5,076 nt of DNA from Magnetococcales bacterium. Its GTDB lineage: Bacteria; Pseudomonadota; Magnetococcia; Magnetococcales; JADFYX01. Below the pieces are notes generated by a model, which saw only the letters and a list, made by a program, of their open reading frames with translations, was not told where the DNA came from and made no database searches. The position numbers and the translations under genes are program-made. Each line of letters opens with the position of its first letter. Positions within the stretch are counted from its first letter, which is position 1. Where the stretch lies: assembly GCA_015232795.1 (NCBI GenBank), contig JADFYX010000196.1, positions 1 through 5,076 on the forward strand. Reading direction: 5' to 3'. Shown here piece by piece: positions 1 to 5,076 of the stretch.

Positions 1-37
1 CGGCTTCCAAGCATTATGTCTGGAAGCCGTTTTTTTT
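1..37 (+). terminator. Intrinsic terminator of an off-window plus-strand gene
   Basis: A perfect 9-bp inverted repeat (CGGCTTCCA at 1-9, TGGAAGCCG at 21-29) with an 11-nt loop is followed directly by eight T residues (30-37). This is a textbook Rho-independent terminator read on the plus strand. It implies a plus-strand gene ending just left of the window, convergent with the receptor gene. On the minus strand the same stem is preceded by eight A residues, as in bidirectional terminators, so it may also end the receptor transcript; that needs a T-tract left of position 1, which cannot be seen. Confidence 0.9.
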
Positions 38-42
38 GTTAT

Positions 43-90
43 CCTAGATTCGGCAGTTGACTGTGTGTGGCAACAACTTCCGAATCGAGG
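43..90 (-). repeat. Imperfect long hairpin at the receptor gene's 3' end
   Basis: Arms CCT-A-GATTCGG-C-AGTTG (43-59) and CAACT-T-CCGAATC-G-AGG (74-90) pair over 15 bp, interrupted by two single mismatches (46/87 and 54/79), with a 14-nt loop. The hairpin begins at the base next to the receptor stop codon (91-93). No T-tract follows it on either strand, so it is not a classical terminator by itself. On the minus-strand transcript it may stabilise the 3' end or assist termination together with the stem at 1-29. The pairing is seen; the function is inferred. Confidence 0.55.
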
Positions 91-2025
91 TTAAAATGAT
101 TGAGAGATCTCCAGCCTCGATATAAAAGCTGGATCATAGGTGTCATACTCTTCAATATGATGAAACAGATTGTGCAAATTCAAGCGTAACAACATGCCCG
201 GTTTGATAAAGTCTTGCTTAAGGAGTGTAATGTGACCAGCCGTTAGGTGTGAAGACGATTCGACTCTATAATCAATGCGCATATTCAAATTCCATTTGGG
301 GAAAACTCGATAATTGGCCCCTATGTGAACATGCCTATTAACTTTTCCATCATAGTTGATACCATCCCCTTTGGGAGCCGCAATATCGGCCCAGCCATCC
401 AGTTTAAGTTTTGGTGATAATATATACTCTCCACCAATTTCCAAACCAGTAAGTTCCACGCTATCGTCAACCCCTGAAGGAGCACCGTGTATATTACGTC
501 GCCAGGAATGGAACGCTGTAATCCGCGTCTTCTGGTTTTTGGTGCGATAGATACCTCCCAGCTCCACTGTATCCGAGCTCTCTGGTTGTTGATAACCATC
601 CTGAGCTTCATTGCGAGAGATAACGCGGATAGCATGAACATACTGGGTTTTTAGGGTTAATTTCTCATTGACTCGTTTTACCATGGCAACTCGGGGAGAA
701 ATTTTTCCTCCTATATCCAGATCAAAATAGTCATAGCGCATACTGGTGGTCAAAGAGGTCGTGCTATTCAAGCTCCACATGTCCTCTAAAACAGCATTCC
801 AGTTGAAGCGGTCTTGCTTTGAAGGAGTGACCGCACCTCCAGCTCCATAATCATCCCATTCGATGTAGTTATGAGTCCCTTGCAGGTCGGCTCGCAACTT
901 GTGTTTCTGCCAGTGGTCCATAGTTAGGCTGACACCCATATCGGTAACATTTTCATAGCCGTCGTATTTACGCACTACATCATCAGCGGATAGTGTGGTG
1001 TAACCAGCCACCAATTTGGGATTCAATAAATTTATTTCATTTTGATGATGTTGAAACCCCAAATGGAAATCACTCTTCAGTTTGGAATTCCAGTGCTGTG
1101 CAAAATCCAAAGCTAAATTGGTCTTACTCTGTTTTCCTCCTAATATTTCTTGTACCGTTCCTGATGAACTAGGTGCCGACAAAGAAACCTCGTCCTCAAA
1201 TCCCATATGATTGAAGTTCAATCGAGTACTATCTTTATAGTTCATACTAAAAAAGAGATATCGGTAAATTTCTGGATCAGAATCGATTTTGTCAATCTTG
1301 CTGGCTTTTGCCATCTGCATCCTGAAAATTGGAATTCCAGAATTACGGTCTGCACTACCATTGCGCCAACCAGCTAAACCAAGGTTCATGGTCGTTGATC
1401 CAGAGGCATTTTTCCAAGAAGTGTGACCGGATCCACTGGCAAGTAGATCTGAACTGGTGCTCCCTTGAAGATAAGTACCGCTTGTACGAGTCACGATATG
1501 AATCAAGCCAGCATAAGGTGAATGACCACGGACATTTGCCCCCGGCCCGTGAACGATTTCAATGCGAGACACTTGGGATATGGGAATATGAGTAATACTC
1601 CAAACACTCTTATCTGACAGTGTGTCAATCACCCCATGGTTGAGCATCCATCGGAAAGCTGTTCCACCTGTTAACGGATTACCATTATAGTCGGTCACAC
1701 GGTTTCGTAAGCCATTGATCAGGGTAAAAGCGTCAGCAACAGTATACATACCTTGAGCTGCCAACTCTTCTCCAGTGTATACAGTCACCATTCCGGGAAG
1801 ATAATCAACGTTCATCTTTTCCCTGGTTGCGACATCGGTCTGACGATTGATGATTTGCAGCAAGCGGGCGTGCTCTTGTGCATCCTTACTCTCCAAGGGT
1901 GGAGAAGTTTTGGATTGCTTGGGCAATTTTGTCAAAACGGTCTCTAATCCGCTGTCAGCAGAACAGGGCATTGCATACCCAAAAGCAATCAACAGCAAAA
2001 AAGCACGGCACAACAGTGGTCGCAC
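91..2025 (-). CDS. TonB-dependent-receptor-like outer-membrane protein (plug and beta-barrel)
   Basis: This is a predicted outer-membrane protein of 644 residues from the GTG start. It has a signal peptide (basic start, hydrophobic FLLLIAF, cleavage probably after PCSA near residue 23). A plug domain spans roughly residues 60-185: a segment reading ATREKMN then PGMVTVYTGEEL, and a closing segment RIEIVHGPG followed by YAGLIHIVTR, equivalent to the family's RIEVIRGPG...AGVINIITK. The remaining 460 or so residues alternate polar and hydrophobic as in a beta-barrel and end in Phe, the usual BAM signal. No firm TonB box is seen; ETVLT just after the cleavage site is a weak candidate. The ligand is unknown. 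The open frame extends to a TTG at 2040, but that codon overlaps the Shine-Dalgarno GGAG (2035-2038), which sits 9 nt before the GTG, so the GTG is preferred. The gene lies downstream of a two-component operon with its own promoter, suggesting that it is a sensor partner or target rather than an ordinary siderophore receptor. Confidence 0.88.
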   Translation of the reverse strand: MRPLLCRAFLLLIAFGYAMPCSADSGLETVLTKLPKQSKTSPPLESKDAQEHARLLQIINRQTDVATREKMNVDYLPGMVTVYTGEELAAQGMYTVADAFTLINGLRNRVTDYNGNPLTGGTAFRWMLNHGVIDTLSDKSVWSITHIPISQVSRIEIVHGPGANVRGHSPYAGLIHIVTRTSGTYLQGSTSSDLLASGSGHTSWKNASGSTTMNLGLAGWRNGSADRNSGIPIFRMQMAKASKIDKIDSDPEIYRYLFFSMNYKDSTRLNFNHMGFEDEVSLSAPSSSGTVQEILGGKQSKTNLALDFAQHWNSKLKSDFHLGFQHHQNEINLLNPKLVAGYTTLSADDVVRKYDGYENVTDMGVSLTMDHWQKHKLRADLQGTHNYIEWDDYGAGGAVTPSKQDRFNWNAVLEDMWSLNSTTSLTTSMRYDYFDLDIGGKISPRVAMVKRVNEKLTLKTQYVHAIRVISRNEAQDGYQQPESSDTVELGGIYRTKNQKTRITAFHSWRRNIHGAPSGVDDSVELTGLEIGGEYILSPKLKLDGWADIAAPKGDGINYDGKVNRHVHIGANYRVFPKWNLNMRIDYRVESSSHLTAGHITLLKQDFIKPGMLLRLNLHNLFHHIEEYDTYDPAFISRLEISQSF

Positions 2026-2034
2026 TTGGCATAT

Positions 2035-2038
2035 CTCC
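2035..2038 (-). promoter_or_regulatory. Ribosome binding site that fixes the receptor start
   Basis: On the minus strand GGAG lies 9 nt before the GTG at 2025-2023. The upstream alternative TTG (2040-2038) shares a base with this site and has no comparable purine stretch in front of it. Starting at GTG also places arginine second and gives a cleaner signal peptide. Confidence 0.7.
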
Positions 2039-2085
2039 AAAAGATCTTATTCTAAATCATAAGTATTATTTTCATGTTTTGCACC

Positions 2086-2114
2086 ATTATAAATTACTTT
2101 CTAGAAAACATCAA
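2086..2114 (-). promoter_or_regulatory. Sigma70-type promoter of the receptor gene
   Basis: Read on the minus strand, TTGATG (2114-2109, four of six consensus bases) is followed after exactly 17 nt by a perfect TATAAT (2091-2086). Transcription would start near 2079, giving a leader of about 54 nt before the GTG. The receptor can therefore be expressed independently of the upstream three-gene operon. No intrinsic terminator is seen between the regulator stop and this promoter, so read-through is also likely. Confidence 0.7.
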
Positions 2115-2121
2115 GGTTTTC
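2104..2121. promoter_or_regulatory. Inverted repeat over the receptor -35 box (possible operator)
   Basis: GAAAAC (2104-2109) and GTTTTC (2116-2121) form a perfect 6-bp inverted repeat with a 6-bp spacer, covering the -35 element of the receptor promoter. NarL-class regulators commonly bind such short inverted repeats, and one is encoded immediately upstream. A 6-bp repeat alone is expected by chance, so only its position makes it a candidate operator. Confidence 0.3.
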
Positions 2122-2141
2122 AAATATATGCTTGCACTTGT

Positions 2142-2765
2142 TTATTCGACAAGTCCGAGTTTGACCGCAAATCTGGACAGTTGTGCAATGGAGCGTACAT
2201 TGAGTTTATCCATAATACGGGTTCGGTAGGTTTCGACAGTTTTTGGGCTGAGTTCCAGTTGCCGAGCTATCTCCTTGTTGGTCTGTCCGCTAGCTACCGC
2301 AGTCAATACTTGTCGCTCCCGTTGAGATAAAACCAAAGAATTTCCAAATCGTTCCAACTCATCTATGCGTTTTTTGATAGTAGCGGTAACGTGTGTGCCT
2401 CCTGCATGTACGGTATGGATTGCGTCAGAAAGCTCCTCGAATGTGTTTTCCTTGAGCAAGAATCCCGAAGCTCCTGCATGTAAAGCCTCCACAGCCAACA
2501 TTGGATCTTCATGCATGGTCAGCAGCAAGATACGGGTTTTGGGATTGCTGCTTTTTTGAAAATAGCGTGCCACATCAATTCCGTTCATTGTGTCCATAGA
2601 AATATCCAATACTGCCACATCTGGCTGTAGGGTTTCGATCATCTTCAACGCCTCTTCCCCATTGTTAGCCATACCAATAATTTCAATATCTTCAACGGTT
2701 TGGATTAGACGAGTCAAGCCTTGTAAAAAGATGTTGTGGTCGTCAGCAAGGATTATTCGTATCAT
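2142..2765 (-). CDS. Response regulator, NarL/LuxR family (receiver and helix-turn-helix)
   Basis: This cytoplasmic DNA-binding regulator has 207 residues, the normal length for the NarL/FixJ class. The receiver domain covers about residues 1-120: acidic pair D8 D9, phosphoacceptor D54 in VLDIS, conserved T83 in LLTM, and K105 in FLLKE. All catalytic positions are present, so it should be phosphorylatable. The LuxR-type helix-turn-helix spans about 145-205, with LSQRERQVL, then TNKEIARQLELSPKTVETYRTRI, then KLNVRS. The ATG has a good Shine-Dalgarno (GAGG at 2775-2778, 9 nt upstream) located inside the end of the kinase gene. The two frames overlap by 23 nt, which marks the kinase as the cognate partner and implies coupled translation. 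The target genes are not shown by the sequence; the receptor promoter just downstream is the nearest candidate. The class assignment is firm, the specific pathway unknown. Confidence 0.95.
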   Translation of the reverse strand: MIRIILADDHNIFLQGLTRLIQTVEDIEIIGMANNGEEALKMIETLQPDVAVLDISMDTMNGIDVARYFQKSSNPKTRILLLTMHEDPMLAVEALHAGASGFLLKENTFEELSDAIHTVHAGGTHVTATIKKRIDELERFGNSLVLSQRERQVLTAVASGQTNKEIARQLELSPKTVETYRTRIMDKLNVRSIAQLSRFAVKLGLVE

Positions 2766-4116
2766 GTATTGCTACCTCTAGTTGAATGGTTGCTCCTTGA
2801 TTAGGAGCACTGTCGATGGTTAATTTTCCATCCAGTTCGCAAATTCTTTCTTTAAGAATAGAGAGTCCGTATCCGGATATCGACTGTTGTTCACTAACAT
2901 CAAAACCCCGGCCGTTATCTTCAACTCTTAAACATAATAAAGTTAAATTGGGGTAGCGCAACTTAACCCCAATTCGGCTTGCTTTGGCATGTTTGATACT
3001 GTTGTTAAGAATCTCTTGAAACATCAGGTAAAGGTTTTCTATGGTCTGACGTTTTAATATAATTGGATCGTTTTCGATGTCTATATTCACATAAATTCCT
3101 GATAACCGGGACATGCGAGCACTCTGTTGGCGAATTGCTTCAGCCAAAGTTATCCCTTCCAAGGAGAAGGGGCGTAGATCCCGTGTTAATCCTCTAATTT
3201 CTGAAATAGCCACATTGGCATCACTAATCAGGATATCCAGATCACCATCTTTTTTATCGTAAACAATGGTTTGCCATTGTTTACGAAACATTTTCAACCC
3301 TAAGAGCAAAGCCTGTGCTGTCTGCCCTGGACCATCGTGAAGCATAGCAGCCAATCTGGCGCGTTCCTGATCTTCCAGCTCATGTCGTAATCTTTGTCCT
3401 GCTTGTTCCAGATGGTGTCTCTGCTCTGTCTCCTCTATCAAACGTCTATGGGTTTTTTCTAGTTCAGCCGTTCTTTCTTGAACTTTTTCCTCTAAACTTT
3501 CATTGGCATCTACCAGTTGTTTTGCATAATCATTCAAGCTGGAGCTCAACGAGTCTACTGCCCACCATACAAAGAAGATTAATAGAAGAGCTGCTGCTCC
3601 CACACCTAAAATGCGCTTTTGTAACTGTTCTCGGATTTGATTATGAAAAACTGCACTGATTTGAAAGTGGGCGATTCCCAGCAACTCATGACTGCGAGGA
3701 TGGAAGATGGGAACCTCAGCTTTAAAACAAGATAGACAATCAACACCTATATTTAAGATTGCTTGATTACCAGAATTGGAAAGCAGATCGGTGTCCCATT
3801 CAATGCTGACTTGAAGTATAAATGGAACTCCTGTATTGGGATCGGTCAACAGTAACATGCGTTCCAGATCTCGTCGTATCAATGCGTGACTTTTATTCTT
3901 CCCTGCTACAGGTATTCTCACTGATAAGGAATCGGCCATAGCGGTGGCCAAAATCTGGGCGTGAGATTGAGCTTCCCTGTTCAAGCGTGGTTCCAGTTCA
4001 AAAAACCAATAATTTCCAACGCCACCAATAACGCCAACGATCAATATGACAAAAAGTAATGATAATCGCGACCGACGCATTAACGACCATCTCAATGTTG
4101 GTTTATTCATGGTCAT
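2743..4116 (-). CDS. Membrane sensor histidine kinase, HisKA_3 (NarX/UhpB) class
   Basis: The protein has 457 residues. TM1 spans about 18-38 (LSLLFVILIVGVIGGV), a periplasmic domain about 39-168, and TM2 about 169-188. A coiled-coil signalling helix (about 195-255, rich in Glu and Arg) leads to the dimerisation and phosphotransfer domain with H-box ERARLAAMLHDGPGQ, phosphoacceptor H260, D261 and Q265. The ATPase domain has the N-box EILNNSIKHA (368-377), the G1 box EDNGRGFD (399-406) and the G2 box GYGLSILKER (415-424). Every motif needed for activity is intact. The periplasmic part resembles a small Cache or PAS-like fold near AEVPIF...ELLGIAHFQIS and carries C127-L-S-C130. The partner is the overlapping response regulator. 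The start overlaps the YfiR-like gene by 14 nt and has no strong Shine-Dalgarno, consistent with translational coupling; the ATG two codons later (4110) is equally possible. Confidence 0.93.
   Translation of the reverse strand: MTMNKPTLRWSLMRRSRLSLLFVILIVGVIGGVGNYWFFELEPRLNREAQSHAQILATAMADSLSVRIPVAGKNKSHALIRRDLERMLLLTDPNTGVPFILQVSIEWDTDLLSNSGNQAILNIGVDCLSCFKAEVPIFHPRSHELLGIAHFQISAVFHNQIREQLQKRILGVGAAALLLIFFVWWAVDSLSSSLNDYAKQLVDANESLEEKVQERTAELEKTHRRLIEETEQRHHLEQAGQRLRHELEDQERARLAAMLHDGPGQTAQALLLGLKMFRKQWQTIVYDKKDGDLDILISDANVAISEIRGLTRDLRPFSLEGITLAEAIRQQSARMSRLSGIYVNIDIENDPIILKRQTIENLYLMFQEILNNSIKHAKASRIGVKLRYPNLTLLCLRVEDNGRGFDVSEQQSISGYGLSILKERICELDGKLTIDSAPNQGATIQLEVAIHDTNNPC
3257..3286. repeat. 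Perfect 13-bp hairpin inside the kinase coding sequence
   Basis: TCGTAAACAATGG (3257-3269) and CCATTGTTTACGA (3274-3286) are perfect inverted copies separated by four bases. The hairpin lies wholly within coding sequence, over kinase residues 277-287 (FRKQWQTIVYD), just after the H-box helix. No T-tract follows on either strand, so it is not a terminator. The distance from the phosphoacceptor His to the RDLRP segment looks normal for the family, so there is no sign of an inserted element. Confidence 0.8.
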
Positions 4117-4705
4117 AACGTCTAGCTATTCTAAGAAAAAATGGTTTAAGGCTGACTTTCCATTCCTGTAAAGCCGTCATGTTGACCTTGGGTAGAACAA
4201 CCTCTCGAACAGAAATGCCCCCCAGAATCCCACGCTCTACATCTCCTGGAAATGGGGATAATACCAGACGATGATGTTGTCGGCCCCAAGCGATGACTTG
4301 CTCCAAATCGTCGGGGCGCGGTTGGGATAGAAATATTCCGGCGGGAGTGAAATTATTAAAATTAGTAAGAGTGGGATCATTTGTTAAAACAACGCGGAGA
4401 GGAAAGCCTCTAATGTTTTGTACTTGGCGCATAAGTAACGCAAGTTTTTGCGCCATAGTTTCATTGCCATTGTGAAGAATGACCACAACCAGTTGATTGT
4501 TTTTGTCAGTTTTCCCTCCAATATTGGCATCTGCTGCCAAAAAGCTGGAGAAAAATTCTATGCCTAAATCTACCCGCGCGGTAGCGGCAGCTTCAACCCC
4601 ATTACACCCCATCACCATCCAAAAACAGATGAATTGAGCAAGCAAAAATGTCCGTAAATAGTTCAGGCCAAGTAAAAGGTTGTGTTTCAATTCAAATAGC
4701 CACAA
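4103..4705 (-). CDS. YfiR-like (DUF4154-type) exported protein
   Basis: This exported protein of about 200 residues is the first gene of the operon. It has a long N-terminal signal (hydrophobic FLLAQFICFWMVM, about residues 20-32) with cleavage probably around VEAA/ATA (39-41). C34 in VMGC is a possible but imperfect lipobox. The mature part fits the YfiR family pattern: an opening FFSSFLA, strand QLVVVIL, a conserved-looking PAGIFLS, then LVLSPFPGDVERGILGG and a closing LKPFFLRIARRYD, matching the family's GG-Met-Ile strand and SS-x-LL-x-LA-R ending. Pseudomonas YfiR is a periplasmic inhibitor of a diguanylate cyclase; here the neighbour is a histidine kinase, so the protein may instead control or feed that kinase (inference). 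The family assignment is from pattern recognition and moderately sure. The start is uncertain: TTG 4705 follows an in-frame stop directly and lacks a Shine-Dalgarno; TTG 4690 gives the shorter MKHNLLLG start. Confidence 0.62.
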   Translation of the reverse strand: MWLFELKHNLLLGLNYLRTFLLAQFICFWMVMGCNGVEAAATARVDLGIEFFSSFLAADANIGGKTDKNNQLVVVILHNGNETMAQKLALLMRQVQNIRGFPLRVVLTNDPTLTNFNNFTPAGIFLSQPRPDDLEQVIAWGRQHHRLVLSPFPGDVERGILGGISVREVVLPKVNMTALQEWKVSLKPFFLRIARRYDHE

Positions 4706-4848
4706 TTAATAAAATGAAAATAGGTATATTGACTTGATCGTAGTTTCCTTACTAATAGAATAGCGACAACTTCTGAAGCTAGGTTTATGAATAAGACTTG
4801 CAGATGAGTGATGTGTATATCATTAGCAGCCGAACTAAAGTTTAAATT

Positions 4849-4864
4849 TATTATCATGATAATA
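4849..4864. promoter_or_regulatory. 16-bp perfect palindrome, candidate operator of the operon
   Basis: TATTATCATGATAATA is its own reverse complement with no spacer, and pairing resumes for three more bases on each side after one mismatch (4845-4847 with 4866-4868). It lies about 145 nt upstream of the YfiR-like start and overlaps the best promoter candidate. The half-site ATTATC resembles the Fur unit, but the two half-sites are in the opposite arrangement to a Fur box. The binding protein is unknown; the encoded NarL-type regulator is one possibility. Confidence 0.45.
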
Positions 4865-4878
4865 TATTAACCTTTTAA
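4850..4878 (-). promoter_or_regulatory. Weak promoter candidate for the three-gene operon
   Basis: On the minus strand TTAAAA (4878-4873, four of six) is followed after 17 nt by GATAAT (4855-4850, five of six). It is the best pairing I could find between the right-edge hairpin and the first gene, but in an AT-rich stretch such matches are easily fortuitous. The -10 box lies inside the palindrome at 4849-4864, so a protein bound there would block it. Confidence 0.3.
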
Positions 4879-5008
4879 CAGGAAGTGTCTATCAGGGTAT
4901 TTACTGACAAAGAAAAAAATTCACAAGTCAGGGTTTCACCGGACAGACGAAGCGTAAACAAAGTGTTAATCTCTATTCTAAAGTTTCAAAAGAGTTTTGG
5001 GGGTTGGT

Positions 5009-5075
5009 AAAACAATAAGAGCGCGACGGAGAGAGAATCAATAATGAAATATTGATTGGGGGGCTCCATCGCACC
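5009..5075 (-). terminator. Probable terminator of an off-window minus-strand gene
   Basis: On the minus strand an outer stem of 12 pairs (5075-5064 with 5031-5020, three of them G.U) encloses an asymmetric internal loop (six C against four bases) and an inner perfect 8-bp stem AATCAATA/TATTGATT (5036-5043 with 5050-5057). It is followed by a U-rich tract, TCTTATTGTTTT (5020-5009). The three wobble pairs become C/A mismatches on the plus strand, so the minus strand is the likely RNA. The internal loop and imperfect U-tract leave room for another RNA role. Confidence 0.5.
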
Positions 5076-5076
5076 A

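Larger units (their letters stand above)
4706..5076. other. Intergenic region upstream of the operon
   Basis: These 371 nt hold no credible gene on either strand. Contents seen are an AT-rich stretch (4841-4880) with a 16-bp palindrome and a weak promoter candidate, a tract of seven A residues (4913-4919) without a stem beside it, and a hairpin at the right edge. I found no match to the conserved cores of the c-di-GMP-I, cobalamin, TPP or FMN riboswitches. The leader of the YfiR-like gene would be about 137 nt if the promoter candidate is right. Confidence 0.6.

Noticed and set aside
1878..2330. Plus-strand open frame of 150 codons.
   Set aside because: It lies opposite the receptor 5' end, the promoter region and the regulator 3' end, all well supported on the minus strand; its translation has no recognisable domain.
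2946..2974. 9-bp inverted repeat AATTGGGGT/ACCCCAATT inside the kinase gene.
   Set aside because: With an 11-nt loop, a repeat of this length is expected about once by chance in a window of this size.
3727..3738. Heme c attachment site in the kinase sensor domain.
   Set aside because: The motif is CLSCF; the axial His of CxxCH is missing.
4734..4761. Plus-strand promoter candidate TTGATC-N16-TAGAAT pointing right.
   Set aside because: No plus-strand gene follows within the window, and the right-edge hairpin favours minus-strand transcription; in AT-rich DNA this match is weak evidence.
4804..4845. Plus-strand 13-codon frame reading MSDVYIISSRTKV, reminiscent of a thiolase N-terminus.
   Set aside because: Too short, no Shine-Dalgarno, and no further thiolase similarity follows in any frame; most likely coincidence.
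4849..4864. Fur box at the palindrome.
   Set aside because: The half-sites read ATTATC-AT-GATAAT, the reverse order of the Fur arrangement GATAAT-N-ATTATC.
5060..5074. GTGCG on the minus strand at the right edge, resembling the 5' end of a group II intron.
   Set aside because: No intron domains V or VI and no reverse transcriptase are in the window, and the bases take part in a simple hairpin.
5021..5076. tRNA-like 3' end: GCGACGG pairs approximately with CCATCGC followed by ACCA.
   Set aside because: Only 56 nt lie between the two ends, and there is no T-arm (GGTTCGA-like), no anticodon arm and no D-arm; the interior forms a simple 8-bp hairpin instead.

Overview
The window carries four genes, all on the minus strand, and reads as one signalling module. 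In transcription order (right to left) they encode a small exported YfiR-like protein (DUF4154 type), a membrane histidine kinase of the HisKA_3 (NarX/UhpB) class, a NarL/LuxR-type response regulator, and a TonB-dependent-receptor-like outer-membrane protein. The first three overlap (14 nt and 23 nt), so they are almost certainly one operon with coupled translation. The receptor gene follows after a gap of about 120 nt that contains its own convincing sigma70-type promoter.

The proteins point to a Gram-negative bacterium, since there is an outer-membrane barrel ending in Phe, a TonB-type plug and a periplasmic YfiR-like protein. The base composition is moderately AT-rich by eye (not computed). 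The protein style suggests a gammaproteobacterium or a relative, but nothing in the window fixes the genus.

Layout: 1-37, an intrinsic terminator for an unseen plus-strand gene to the left, convergent with the operon. 43-90, a long imperfect hairpin abutting the receptor stop codon. 91-2025, the receptor, with a GTG start favoured by a Shine-Dalgarno sequence. 2041-2141, the receptor promoter, with an inverted repeat over its -35 box. 2142-2765, the response regulator. 2743-4116, the kinase, with an unusual perfect 13-bp hairpin inside the coding sequence. 4103-4705, the YfiR-like protein. 4706-5076, an intergenic region with a 16-bp palindrome, a weak promoter candidate and, at the right edge, a hairpin whose G.U pairs indicate that the minus strand is the transcribed one; it probably ends an unseen upstream minus-strand gene.

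Working model (inference): an envelope signal is sensed by the YfiR-like protein, by the kinase's periplasmic domain (which carries a CxxC pair), or by both, possibly together with the outer-membrane receptor. The kinase phosphorylates the regulator, which controls transcription; the receptor promoter and the operon's palindromic upstream region are the obvious candidate targets. No diguanylate cyclase, the partner of classical YfiR, is in the window. No CRISPR array, tRNA, rRNA, insertion sequence or recognised riboswitch was found.
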